This document shows, piece by piece, positions 31,833-46,000 of a DNA stretch of 64,000 bases. The first letter of the stretch is position 1. Every line of letters starts with the position of its first letter. The translations under genes and the position numbers were made by a program. The notes under the pieces are model-generated. The model was not told the DNA's origin, did not search any database, and worked only from the letters and a program-made list of their open reading frames with translations. This DNA comes from Apostichopus japonicus. Its lineage: Eukaryota > Echinodermata > Holothuroidea > Aspidochirotida > Stichopodidae. The stretch is taken from assembly GCF_037975245.1 (NCBI RefSeq), contig NC_092571.1:24566564-24630563 (forward strand), written 5' to 3'.

Positions 31833-32447
31833 AGCAGCATTTTGCGTTGGGTCGCTTTTTTCCACTTTTTTAACATGTGCATCGATTTTTTTACATGTAT
31901 CAATCATAAAACAGCAATCTAAGATACCATCCAAGTTTCACCCTGCCAAGAGCGTTAATTAGCGAGTAATTAACGATTTATGTCGATAAATGAGAAGAGT
32001 GTCCTCAACAAATTTCACAGTTAAAATTAATCGTATACAATTCCGCCAAACCCACTAGTTTGAATTCAACCAATCAGAGATGCAGGTTTAGTTATGAGCC
32101 GTTGCTAAAAATAGATTCAAGACTTCGCGTTGGTTGTACCAGGGAGTTGTTATGCAACTCCCTGGTACAACTGCATATAGACTGTACACAAATCAAGCGT
32201 GGTGTTATATTACGTATCTGTCAATGACGTTCGTAGTGTTTAAATATTCATATTATGGGCGAGGTTTATTGGGTTCCCAACGGAAAATATCTTGGAGAAC
32301 AACAAAGTTGAAAGTTGCAAAATTTTCGACTTTTATGCCACCATTTGAAGTAAAATATAAATAGATTAGCTAGTTATGTATGTCGTTATGGCAAAGTGGA
32401 ATCAGTGAGGTTGAGAAAAATCATAGAAAAGGACGCAAAATGCTGCT
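31833..32447. mobile_element. MITE flanked by TTAA
   Basis: The left end AGCAGCATTTTGCGT is matched by its exact complement ACGCAAAATGCTGCT at the right end, giving 15-bp terminal inverted repeats. TTAA is present directly outside both ends (31829-31832 and 32448-32451). The 615-bp element has no meaningful open frame and contains a strong internal hairpin at 32133-32171. TTAA duplications are typical of the piggyBac and Kolobok superfamilies; the missing transposase means this is a non-autonomous copy. It lies about 640 bases beyond the GIGYF stop codon. Confidence 0.88.
32133..32171. repeat. Perfect 17-bp hairpin inside the MITE
   Basis: GTTGTACCAGGGAGTTG at 32133-32149 is followed by the 5-base loop TTATG and then its exact complement at 32155-32171. 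The arms are perfect, so this is either young or under selection. Confidence 0.93.
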
Positions 32448-32451
32448 TTAA

Positions 32452-33088
32452 GAGGATTTACACCAATTAAATAAATAAATGAAATAGAGTATGGCTATAT
32501 GTTGATGGGTTTTTCTCTTTACAAAATGGGGAGGAAATAAGAATATGATGCGGGACAAACAAAAAATTATACCATGCCTGGAGAGGGGTGTGTTCAAGAA
32601 GAATGATGATAAAAAAATAAATAAATATCCAACAAACATATTTGAGAGAGGGCAACAGAAATAAAGTACGATCACTCCGTTCTGGTAGACTGTGACATTG
32701 ATGGCAACCACATGGGGAGCGCATTAATGGCAAGGGTGGCAATCGCCACTGAAAGGGCTTTGACGAAATATTATGATAAACCACTTGCGGGTTTGGCTGC
32801 ACCTCTGAATACCATCAAAACCTCCTACAAACCCCTTTTCTGATGAGAGCAAACATCGTCGACAAATATTACCTTGTGACACCTTTTCAGGACCGAAGCA
32901 GGGCTTTAATTTAGCCGTTACCGGGTGACGCCCCTACATCCTGCAAGCAGCAGCAGCAGTTAGCAAGCAGGCACCCCTGCTTCTCCGTCCATTCGCCCGT
33001 GATAGAAGCAGACCAGGTCCAGCATCTACGGTATAAAATTTCTCTGTTATAATATCTTTAACACTCAAAGCAAACATCGCACGGCCCT
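32452..33088 (-). other. Probable GIGYF 3' UTR
   Basis: Immediately 3' of the GIGYF stop codon on the minus strand. It contains a short CTG run (CAG repeated on the plus strand near 32949) and no good open frame. The position makes 3' UTR likely, but no polyadenylation signal was placed. Confidence 0.45.
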
Positions 33089-33295
33089 TTAGACATCTTC
33101 GATGGATTGGATCTCGCCAATGTTGACCCTCTCTGCGGCGCCCACGCTGAACCCCAGGATAGACGGGTCCACCAGCTGTCTCTTCCTGCCACCCTTCTTC
33201 TCCTCCTTCCTCTTGTTGGCTGTGTCGGTCATGTTAGCCGTGGAGTCTATGGCTTGTCCGAGAGAGGCCAGAGCGGAAGATGTAGACCAGGCATT
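33089..33295 (-). CDS. GIGYF2: GIGYF last exon, conserved C-terminal tail
   Basis: It encodes 68 residues and the TAA. The exon begins NAWSTSS, has a basic stretch RKEEKKGGRKR, and then the conserved ending DPSILGFSVGAAERVNIGEI. The same end is present in vertebrate GIGYF1/2 (DPSLLGFSV...GEIETLDD), so the C-terminus is complete. Confidence 0.95.
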   Translation of the reverse strand, partial: NAWSTSSALASLGQAIDSTANMTDTANKRKEEKKGGRKRQLVDPSILGFSVGAAERVNIGEIQSIEDV

Positions 33296-36200
33296 CTGGA
33301 GGGGACATGAATGACTCGTAATTAGTAGAGGCAGATGATTGACAGAAGCATTAAACAAAGAGTGACAGGAGAAAACGTTCTGGTTGTATCCACAGTGCCT
33401 CGTTTAGATCAACACTAACGAAGGATTTGTGTGGGCCACAGGGTACCAAAAGTGCCTTTTTCTTGATCAATCAGCAGTAATAAAGGGAGTGGGCCACAGG
33501 TTACCCAAAAGTGCCTTATTCTTGATCAATCAGCAGTAATAAAGGGAGTGGGCCACAGGGTACCTAAAAGTACCTCATTCTTGATCAATCAGCAGTAACA
33601 TAGAAGAGACCACAGTGTACCTAAAGTGCCTTGTTCTTGATCGATCAACAGTAACAACGTAATAGACTAGTCCACAGAGTAACTACAATAGCCTGTTTTC
33701 AATAGAGCAACGGTAACATCTAACACGTTTGGAGAATGTTTCGCACTGCATACACAGTGCCTTGTCTACATCAACAGTAACAAGTTAAGAGAGTGGGCCA
33801 CAGAATAACCACAATAGCCTGTTAACTATGATTTAGTGGTACAATGTTTTGGGTAGCAGTTTTGATCGTTCCTGTGTATCAAACAAATCATACTGTAGGT
33901 TTGGTCATATGGCAATTTACACATCTTACACAGTATTTTTATAAGCAATGCTGGATAAATGGTTCTCAGGATGAGTAGAGTCTGGAGGTAACTCTACAGA
34001 CCAAAATGATGCCAAATTATCTTTATACAAAATGGGGGAGGGGGCGGGGGAGGGGGTGGGGCAAGGGGAGGTGGACAACGTGAAAAATGGAAAATTCACC
34101 ATCTGCTCAGTTTGTTTCCTTTGATGTTCCTTGTGTCGAGCGCGGCGTTCCAGGAACTTTCTTGCAAACTCGGTGCTCTCTCCAGAATCTCCGAGGTAGG
34201 TCTTGACGTATTCGTGTACCTCGTAGGGAGAGTCCACTTCTTGAAGGAAGCTGATAAATGTGGGAACTGGACGAAAAGATAAATAATAAAAAATATAATC
34301 ATAAAAAAAAAAAATGGTTATAAAACGATGTGTACCGTTAAGAGACATATGTATAACTGAATGGGCAAGGATGTAAAATATGAACCATATAGAGTATACC
34401 AAGGGCGAAGACCTTGGACTTCCTTCTTACGTGCAATTAAATTTTTATAAGGGTAAACATTTCAATGGTGCTAGTTTACAGTTACTGGACTTAAAATGTA
34501 TTGTGCAGGATATACATGGAGTGATGTCTGACTGGGTAATAGGCAGATGACATGATGTACACACTTAGTCCATGAAGACCACGGTTTCTATAATACCTTG
34601 CACCATAGGATGTATATGGAGTACACAACGACCACGGTCTTTGCAACGTATTGCAGTGGAGGTATAGAGAATCCAAGAAAAAAACTACTTTTATAATGCC
34701 TCCTCGCACAGAATGTATATGGGGTACAGAAAGATAATGTTACTTATAATGCCTTGTAGTACAAGATTGATATGGAGTAAACAGAGACCGTGGTCTTAAC
34801 TATGCCTTGTAAGTACAGAATTTATAAAGAAACAAGGAAGACCATGGGCATGATAGTGGTGGTACAAGATGTATATGGATTGCACAGAGGCCGTGGTCTT
34901 AACTATGCCCTGTAAGTACAGGATTTATAAAGACACAAGGAAGACCATGGTCATGATAGTGGTGGTACGAGATGTATATGGAGTGCACTAAGGCCGTGGT
35001 CTTAACTATGATTTGAAAGTACAGGATTTATAAAGAAACAAGGAAGACCATGGTCATGATAGTGGTGATACAAGATGTATATGGAGTGCACAGAGGCCGT
35101 GGTCTTAACTATGCCTTGTAAGTACAGGATTTAAAAAGAAACAAGGAAGACCATGGTCATGATAGTGGTGGTACAAGATGTATATGGAGTGCACAGAGGC
35201 CGTGGTCTTAACTATGCCTTGTAAGTACAGGATTTAAAAAGAAACAAGGAAGACCATGGTCATGATAGTGGTGATACAAGATGTATATGGAATGCACAGA
35301 GGCTGTGGTCTTAACTATGCCCTGTAAGTACAGGATTTAAAAAGAAACAAGGAAGACCATGGTCATGATAGTGGTGATACAAGATGTATATGGAGTGCAC
35401 AGAGGCCGTGGTCTTAACTATGTGGCACAGGGTATATACAGTACAGTCTATGCAGACCATAGTAATGACAGCGCCTTACAATACAAGATGTGTGAATAGT
35501 TCTGCAAGTTTGTGTTCTCTAAAGAGCCTTGTAATACAGGTTGAATACGCCATACACAGAAACTGCAGCCACAATAAGAGCCTTCTATTACTATTACAAA
35601 TATATGCAGTCCACCTTTTATAACTATGAGAAATTCCTTCGAGTTAAACTGTGAAGATCTGAGTTAGGACAAGTTCAGAAGCCACTTTAGGGGTGTTAGA
35701 CTGCTTGAATTGAATTGAGAATGAAGGGCAAGAAGCATATTATGTAGATTCATCCATAATATAAAGGTTTGTTGTCTCTTTTACCCAACATATCACACAG
35801 GTATCGGTACCTGAATCAGACCATAAAATACTATGGATATGCAATGGAAATATCATTGAGCGAGAAAACTACTATCTAAATTAATATCGTTCATCTCGCA
35901 CTTTAATAGTGTAACTGTATAAAAGACATGACATGAAATGCTAAGTTCACAAACCCATGCAATCTCTAAACCCTGTTTACAAACCACCAGTCAATTCCCA
36001 ACTAAATGTGATGAATGGTACTGACTTTAATAATAAGATAATCAAATCTCAAGAAAAAGGAAGAGATAATCCTGAAGGCTGAGAATCCCCATCATGTATT
36101 TGTATATCTAAAGTATAATGGCTTTATTCGTCAAGCAAATGCCAAAACAAGTCAAAAGTCATACACAATTCTACTGTTTTTGACATGCGTGTCCAACACT

Positions 36201-37968
36201 AATGCCACAATTACGTTCAGAACTGAATGGAATCATTAATAACTTGCCAGCAAACCTTTGTTTGGTTAAAAACTACACTAGGGATCCTTACTTGAACTAA
36301 TTTGTAAGCTATTTATAGCTAGTTACAAACAGTAGGTTCCGTAAATTGCAAAATAAACAAGTTGCTTTGAACCAGCCAATTGCAATTTTCAGTTACAGAC
36401 CCTATATACAGACTCCATATGTGGACTCCAACCATATAAAATAATAAAGACTATATGTAGACTATATTCAAACCCTACACATACTCTATAGTCTATTCAC
36501 CCAAAGCATAGATCCTACAACCATATCCTAAACACAGACTGTGTATAAACCCTATACAGACTCTACATACCCAATGTACAGATCCTATAAACATATCCTA
36601 AACACAGGCTGTGTACAAACCCTATACAGACTCTATATACCCTATGTACAGATCCTATAAACATATCCTAATACAGACTGTGTACAAACCCTATACAGAC
36701 TCTAAATACCCAATGTACAGCCCTTCCCCATGCACAAGATCCTATATACAAACAATAAATACAAAACCCTATACAGACACTATAAACAAACCATATTTAC
36801 AGACCTATCCACCATGTATAAAATTTCCACTCATCCAAAGTACAATTTGCCGGTAGTCAGGCATAACATTAGAATTTGCAATACAGTTTATGCTAAGATT
36901 TACGTTCATAATCAGAGATTGTACCTTAATCTTACATTTTGAAGTTATTCTGGCTATAAATTTGGTGGTACCATACACCATCTCGAGTAAGAATGAAACT
37001 CAGTACCTTCAAAACAATTTCAAATTACTTGGCACCAGAAAATGATGCAACTAGCCATCGACTAAATCAATACAAACGAAAACTAAAGTAGATATGTAAG
37101 ATGTGAAAATGTAGGACCAGACTGGTATAAACATAACATGCAAAAATAGCCGGCTGGATCCAAGTCTGAGTTGTGATGAAATCTATATCTCTTAGTCAGA
37201 TTGAGGGCTTTCCAAAGTGTGTAAATATTGCAAAGCTTGGTGAAGAAGGACACAAAGTTATGACCCAAATGCAAAGATGCAGCAGCTTAATGAAAACAAC
37301 CAAAAATCCTTTAATTAAATTAAATGAAAATTTTCTTCAAATAACAGCTCAGTCTATTGGGCTTATAGTTTGCACAGCAATAGTTCAAAACTATTCCAAC
37401 TCTATCACAAGACTACTTCTTCAAAAGGGTGACTTTAAGGACAAAACTATATCTATGTAATTCCGTACCACTTTTAACTTAACAGAAATTATCCCCTCAC
37501 ATCTGCTGCTCACCAACTAAAGCCACTGTACTACGTTGTCTCACCATGCTCTTACACTCAGACCACCACGTCACCTCCTCAGATGCGTCTCAAAATTCAT
37601 CAGGAAAATATAGACGATCTTTTGCCTTCAAATGACAATTTTTACAACGCATCACAAACTTTACCGTGTCTAAAATGGTTTGCATGATATATACAGGACA
37701 CCTAGGTTGTTTAAAGAAGTTAAAAAAATTATGTTTTGTTGTTTGAGTTATCAGTATGCGTGAAAAACAAACAGATGACTTTAACATATAAGCCTGCACA
37801 GAGGAGCCGACATCATTAATTTAGCAGTAAAGAAAAACTTGCAGACATTTAGCATACTTAAAGGCGGAAAATCTTGAAAAAATCTTGAAAACCAAAAATG
37901 CTCTCAAAATTTAATATTCTTTTCTCTCTCAAACTATGACATAAGCAGATTAAAATTCTCTCTCTCTC

Positions 37969-38002
<34 letters not shown>

Positions 38003-41000
38003 AATTTCATGAAATCAAATATATGCTCCCTAAAGGTCACACACTTTTAAAAACAAACAAAACATCTATTTCATCTTGAAAACAGTATTTTGACACAACC
38101 TTCACCTCCAAAAGAATGTGATCAAAAAAATTTGACAGTCGGCTAGAACAAAGAATGCCATGCTTGCTACTTACTGTCAACCGATGATCCCATGTTTTGC
38201 AGTGAGACTTCACACCACTGGCTGAATTCATCTGTGCCAACGTTACCTTGAAACAACCTGTGCACATTTTCCTGTAGTGGGCAACACCAGGAAAGACTTT
38301 TTTAAGTTTTACGATCATTTTCTCCTCTTTCTTTTTCTTTTAATCATTTTTTTTTCTCGATCAGAAATTTGGGTGGCAGATCACATTTCGGATTAGATAG
38401 CATCGATTGAGGAATTAACGGTGATCAAGATGAAAAATTATACGAGCTAAAGAAACTACGGTGAATCTAAAAGATAACGACCTAATCTAATTAACTCTAA
38501 TTTCATCAAGTATCATCTGTTGCCCTCCCATATTATAATGATTTGGGAATGATATGCTAGGAATCACACTGAGTTACTAAGACCAGTATATATTCATTTA
38601 GTTTCTTAAAATTTCAGAAGATCACATGAGATTATGTAATCAACATCACCCATTGCATAACCACACTATAAGAAGAAAAAAATCAAAATGTATTACATCT
38701 TCTTCTTCTTGTCACAGAATGGTTAGTCGTTTAAGATATATATTGATTACTAATTAATTATTATAAGCAAGCTTGTCTGCTTTAAGCACAATTGTAGGGA
38801 TGGATATTAGATTTGTTCATTAGAACCAAACTGATTTAGCTATCACTTACCAACACTTCCTACAACAAAACTTATTGACGTGTGCATACCCGATTTCCTT
38901 TACACCCATTTTTCACATTCCTTGTCTGATTTTACTTGACAGGGGTTTTTAAAGAGTGCTTTAAAACACATTTTTATCTACTCCCAGTTTTAATTTTTTA
39001 ATCAACTGTAACTTGTGGGAAGAATGGTTTCAAGTTGTCTGTCGTTTCGGTAGAGTTTCTACAATTACCATAGCATTTTATTTTCATAAATAGAAGCACA
39101 TCAAATCAACAAATTCACTTACACAAAACAGCAGGAAAACTGAATTGGAGAGAGAGAAAGAGCCCTCTTTAAGGGCGGTTTATGCTTTGCTTTAAGCACA
39201 GGGAAATAATACAATAGAATGGTTAGTTTGCTTTTCCAAGAATTACTATAGCTTTTTGGGCTGGTATGCAGCGGGTCAGAAATGCTATGCAAACACAATT
39301 ATGTGTCGGAAAAGCCAAATAGCTTTAAGCCTCATGTTGGTTGGTAATTTAGTTTTAGATGAATGTGGAAGGAAAATGGACGACTCCTGAATAAAAAGTC
39401 CACTTTGACCATACCAAGGCTCAAAGATTACACTACTCAAACTTTTTCATCAAGTTTACTTGCTTCAAAAGATATAAATTTTCGCAATTTGCATCATTCC
39501 CAACTTCAAGAGTTTTACATAGGGGTAAAACTGCCCCATTTTTGTTTTCAATTTGCTAATATGGGTCGCTCCTAGTAATTATCATATTATCCATTCTCAT
39601 GAATATGAATATGCATAAGGCAAGGGTACCAACGACAGAACAGAATATATATATCACACACGAAATGAACAGCTTTGGGTCTCACCTCTTCTTTGGCCAT
39701 CCTGGACTTGTTCATGTTATTTTGAGGCCTCTGATTGGTGGGGCCTCCGGGAGTACTGCGTAGCGGTGGATAGCTACTGGTGTTGCTTGGAGCACTGAAA
39801 CAATAAAACAATGACACATCATTATCACTGTAGATATCTACCACCTCGTCTACTGGCAGACAAACAATACCACAAAAACAAGCTCTAAGGTCAAGCCTCC
39901 CCTCTATTTTAAAGTCAATTTTGACTCGCAGGATCATACAAGTCCTCGGACAAAAGGCTGCCGCTGGCAATCACGACTGCCATGGGTGAAAGCGGGAGAG
40001 GGACCGAGGAGATGAATGGCCGCATATATTTTACAAACACTTTTCTTACATTACTGAGAAAAGCTGACCCTGTATCTATTGGGAGGGGGGGGGTTGGGAG
40101 ACAAAATACTTCACAGAATTTGCATATAGAACAATACGACCAGCTGCTTTATCAAGAAGTTTTCTTCTGAGTAACAAGAAAGATTTGGGAGTCATTGAGC
40201 ATGAATACCTGGTTCGAGCGATGGCATCCTGAGCGTCATCCCAGAATCCCATGGACGCAGTAGAGGATGTTGTTGTGACCGGTGGAGATCGCCGCTGCTG
40301 TCCAATCTCCCTGTTCCAGACTGCAGCACTGTTACTGCCCCAGGCCATGTGGGAGTTGTTTCCGGCACTGCTCCCGGAGCCCCATGCACTACTAGTACTG
40401 ACTGGGGATGTAGTCATAGGGATATTCTACGAGAGGAGGAGATCAACAGAAAACATTGACGGATATCGCTCAGAAATTTTTCAACCTCTCTTGACAGGAT
40501 GGACATGTAGTTTCCTCGGAAGAGGAATTACTTATAAGTAAGTGCACTTGAGCCTGTTGAGAGTAAAGTGCCGTTATTTACATCTTGAATGTACCTTTTA
40601 GAAGTTAACTGTTTCTTTCTTTTTTTTTCTGCTCGAACTTGAAGGAGTTTACAAAGCAATACGCGGCCTTGTACATCACTAGTAACGGAGCACTGTAGGT
40701 GTTGGTGCACTTTTCTACAGGTCTGAACTATCAAGCTATCTGAAGCTATCAAAAGCCTGTAAAAATATTTGTAAACTTACTGGTACAGGTTACTGCTAAC
40801 CCGGTGAATAATAAACATATGCAGCAGCTACTGAAGGTTGGAATTATCATTATGATAACAATGAAAAGATTATTGCAGGTATCGTCCCATCTGTTGCGGG
40901 TTCAGACTTCTCTTGCATTGTATATTACGGTACAGCTACTGCACGCCTTTGAACAGGCAGAAGTCCAGTACATACACGGTGGTACCACTGGTAAGTGGTA

Positions 41001-43064
41001 ATGACAAATTCAAGATACAGACAAATTCTAACAGTATGCAACATATTCACACAGTTTTAGATGAGGAGGGATGGTAAGACTACAACTCCAAATAAAAGGT
41101 TTTCTCATACCTCATAGAGTAATGGTACAGGTACTAGAATTTGGTACAAGTTTGGGACAGACTTTTTGACATTTTTCATTCCCCATAAACCCAACTATTC
41201 TTAGTATTTTCCATTCTGTGCTCTTATCAATGATGACCACAATCCTTTCAATCTTCTTTATAAAGAATGAAGTACTGTTACAGCATTCAACTTACCTGAA
41301 ATTGTACAAGGCATTATAGATACTTAAAATCCACACACTATCCACACTTGTGCGGCTATGGGTTTGCTAACAGTCTGGTATATACTGTTACAGCTATTGG
41401 AATGCCTAGTACCATCCACTGGTGAAGGTTTTGAGAGCCATAATACTACATTATTGTACACAGCGGTATAGACATTTAAAATTCACACACTACGCACACT
41501 TGTTCTGCTTTGGGTTTGCTCACAGTCTGGTATATACTGTCACAGCTATTGGAATGCCTAGTACCATCCACTGGTGAAGGTTTTGAGAGCCATAATACTA
41601 CATTATTGTACACAGCGGTATAGACATTTAAAATTCACACACTACGCACACTTGTTCTGCTTTGGGTTTGCTCACAGTCTGGTATATACTGTTACAGCTA
41701 TTGGAATGCCTAGTACCATCCACTGGTGAAGGTTTTGAGAGCCATAATACTACATTATTGTACACAGCGGTATAGACATTTAAAATTCACACACTACGCA
41801 CACTTGTTCTGCTTTGGGTTTGCTCACAGTCTGGTATATACTGTTACAGCTATTGGAATGCCTAGTACCATCCACTGGTGAAGGTTTTGAGAGCCATAAT
41901 ACTACATTATTGTACACAGCGGTATAGACATTTAAAATTCACACACTACGCACACTTGTTCTGCTTTGGGTTTGCTCACAGTCTGGTATATACTGTTACA
42001 GCTATTGGAATGCCTAGTACCATCCACTGGTGCAGTCTTTGAGAGCCGAAATACTACAATAATTTGAATACCCACACTACTACAGGTGGAGGTTTGGAAA
42101 AGCCTTGCTTTACTGTCCTTCTAATGTAGCTACATCATACCAAGTGGTGCGGCTTTTTGGAAACCTTGATATTTCTACTTAATGGGACTGTTCTTAATCC
42201 TTTAGTGTCGACTGATGTGGCTTTGGAGAGCCAAATGCTGTATTAAGAGTGCAACTATTGTAATGTGCACTCATACCATACTCATTTGGTGCAGGTTTGG
42301 AATGCCCCTACTCTTTTCCTCCCTAATCTGGTTATGCCATACCAAGAGGTACATCTTTCTGTGACCCTGATGTTGAACTAACTGTTACTACTCTTGTTCT
42401 GTTGGAAACCTCAACACTGTATCTACTTCTGTTCCATCAAGAATTCCAATCTTGTCTTCATTGCGTAGCTATCTACTGCCCTAATGAATACTGTACTAAA
42501 TTGCGGAGGTTCCAAAATTCCTGCCCAAAGGGATGCAGCCTTTGAGTGAACGTTGATGTTGTACTTACTGGTGCAGGTTTGGACTGCCTTTGGCGTTCCA
42601 TCTGTTGCCTAGCTTGCTCTTCCTGGATTTCACGGAGTGACTTAGTCGGCCCGGTGGTAGGAGCGCTTCTATAAAACAAGGAGATAACAGTTGTCACATA
42701 ACCACTGAGGCCAAAAGAAGCTAAATATTTCCTCCTCATTGTGCAGCTGGGAGACCACTGGTCTGTGTCAGTTCAATAGTCATCGATCTACGATGCCAAA
42801 CAAACTGATTTGAAGACATCAAAAGTCCAGTCAATCTTCTGTAAAACCAGCCCATACAACCTCTCTGCAAGTTACTAGAACAGAATTGACACCAAACAGC
42901 AGACCAGGCAGGTAAAATGATTCCTTGTTCAATACAAATCAAATCAAATAAAATGAGAGAACATGCTTAAAAGAGACAATAATGCCCTTCCCTGTGAAAG
43001 AGTTGATGCTAGTAGCCGCCTACCTTTGTGCGTTTGCCCATCCTACGTTCCTGGCTTGCTTGGC

Positions 43065-43097
<33 letters not shown>

Positions 43098-46000
43098 TTG
43101 CATCATCTGCAGTTGTCGCTGTCGATCCTGTCGGTCCCGTTCCTCCTGCTGTTGCTGCATCTGTTGGATCTGAGCCAGAGTTGGAGCACTGGATGTGGTT
43201 ACGGGAACCCTCTGCTGCCCCCACATAGCACTACTGGGAAGCTGTCAAAGACAGAAGTAACCAAAATATCAACTGTTTGAAACCCTCAGAATAATGATTC
43301 GGTGAAAGCGAGGTCGAGCGGTGCAGACAGCTGCTTTACAGGGATTCCCACCGTATACACCAATATATTTGGTTAACCTCAAGAAGGTGGTGTATCCATC
43401 AAAGCTGAATGGTTGGGTGGGTGTGTGGGGGGGGGGATTTGGGGATGGTTGGGAGTGTTTGTGTTCTTCTGTATGACAAAGGCAGTGTTCCATTAGTTCA
43501 TGTAATATATACACAGATGTTATGAAAAAAATTGCTGACATTTGACTCAACATCAAACAAACATTTGTGACGTTTTGTCTGTCTAAACACTATGACTCGT
43601 TCACATCATCAGAGCATCTTTAACCTTTCATCTGTCTAAACACTACGACTCATTCACATCATCAGAGCATCTTTAACCTTTCGTCTATCTAAACACTATG
43701 ACTCGTTCACATCATCAGAACATCTTTAACCTTTCGTCTATCTAAACACTACGACTCGTTCACATCATCAGAGCTGTTTAACCTTTCGTCTATCTAAACA
43801 CTATGACTCGTTCACATCATCAGAACATCTTTAACCTTTCGTCTGTCTAAACACTACGACTCGCTCACATCATCAGAGCATCTTTAACCTTTCGTCTATC
43901 TAAACACTATGACTGGTTCACATCATCAGAGCATATTTAACCTTTCGTCTATCTCAACACTACGACTCATTCACATCATCAGAGCTGTTTAACCTTTCGT
44001 CTGTCTAAACACTACGACTCATTCACATCATCAGAGCATATTTAACCTTTCCTCTGTCTAAACACTACGACTCATTCACATCATCAGAGCTGTTTTAACC
44101 TTTCGTCTGTCTAAACACTATGACTCATTCACATCATCAGAGCATATTTAACCTTTCCTCTGTCTAAACACTACGACTCATTCACATCATCAGAGCTGTT
44201 TAACCTTTCGTCTGTCTAAACACTACGACTCGCTCACATCATCAGAGCATATTTAACCTTTCCTCTGTCTAAACACTACAACTCGTTCACATCATCAGAG
44301 CTGTTTTAACCTTTCCTCTGTCTAAACACTACGACTCATTCACATCATCAGAGCATATTAAACCTTTCCTCTAAACAATATACAAATCATCGGAACATCT
44401 TTAACCAACATTAAAACTCACAGCGAAGTTGTTTGCCTGGGTCGACTGAGGGGTGGTGGTCTGAGGTTGCTGCAATGGAGAGGTTTGAGATTGCTGCTGT
44501 TGTTGTTGCTGTTGTTGCTGCTGTTGTTGTTGCTGTTGCATCCGTCTCAAGACTTCCTGTTGCTGTTGTTGTTTTTGTTGCTGCTGTCTCTGAGTCTCTT
44601 GCTGTTGTCTGACATTTCAGTAAGAACAAAGGAAAAAGAAGATTTGTTGTGATGAAAGACATTTCCTGGGTTTTAATTACAAAATAATTAACAACAAAAG
44701 CTGCACAGATTATCTGCTTCAATATTTGTTCTCAAGTAACTAAGTGTATTGTTGTTCTATACCAACTCTATAAAAAATATTAAAATTTGGTCCAATCAAT
44801 AAGGAAAAAAACCTGAGTTTCAAGTGGGACAAATACATCTTCACTAGCCACATCAGCCATTGGGTAACCTAGCAACACAGCTAAACAAACATCAAAGGGG
44901 ATTACCGTAGCAATTTCTCCTCCTCTTCCATTTCTCTTTTCCTCTCCTCCTGCTCCCGTGTCACACGTTCAATTTCCTGTTGAGCTTTACGGAGGGCCTC
45001 CTGGTCGACAAACAAAAAAAGTTTCCAAATTTGAGTTTAAAATGTTGAATTGGAAGCCACCCAATCTGTTAGTTGTAATCCATAAGCCCGTGCAGGGTTT
45101 TTTCCCACATTTTTGGTCGCTTAAGCGTCCTAAAAATAACTGATTATTATAATTATTATTGTTAGATGACAGTCAGCTACAGCCAATGGCTACAAGCGCT
45201 AATAACAGGAGCCTCATTGGCCTCCTGCCAAAAGTCCAAAACTATGCATTTCTTGCCGATTACTCTGTGAGAAAGACAAAACTTGTTACTTTCACCGACA
45301 GAGATGGAGCTTTCGCAAACACAAAGTGCCAAGTCATTGCTATGCTGTACAAATGTAATACATATGATTCACTTTCTGCTGACCTCCCAGGCAAACCCCA
45401 CAGCTTTAAAGGACGATACAAATTGAAAATATTATACAGCCCAGGAGACTGTGTAAAAGTAAGTTGGCCTGACGTTTCGATCCTAGCAGGATCTTCTTCA
45501 GAGGCCCAGGAGACTCTTAGAATTTCCAGTTACGAAGTACATCGCCCTACCTCTTCAATCTTTCTCTTCTCATGCTCCTTTTTAATCTGTTCTTCAGCAA
45601 TCTTCTGTTTCTGGTGAAGCTCCTCCAGTTTCTTGAGGTCATCTTGCTGGCTTGAATCATCCGAAGACGAACTGTCGGTAGATAAAATATCACAAAATAT
45701 TGTACCACTGGTAGAAACAACAAGGGGATGGATGCGGGTTAGTTTTGGGGCTAGTTGCGTCTCCCACTCTCCGTACATGCCAATACATCACATCAACCAA
45801 TTCATGATAGGCAGGGACAACAGACTTTATCGGATCAAAGACTTTTGTTATACCTCAAAGAGTATTGGTAGAGGTAACAGAACACATTTCTGACAAACCT
45901 TTGACATTTTTCATAAGATAAAAACTTATTTCACTATTGGACCATTCAAGCTTCCACATAAGAGAGAGACAAGCACTTAGTCTGCGTTCTGTCAATGTTG

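Noticed and set aside
37955-38001. CT-run joined to a long A-run as a retroposed poly-A tail
   Set aside because: No upstream element body or target-site duplication could be identified, so it is left as simple sequence.
42963-43280. Plus-strand frames rich in leucine, cysteine or alanine
   Set aside because: They are shadows of the CAG-rich GIGYF exon on the minus strand, which splices in phase and matches the family.
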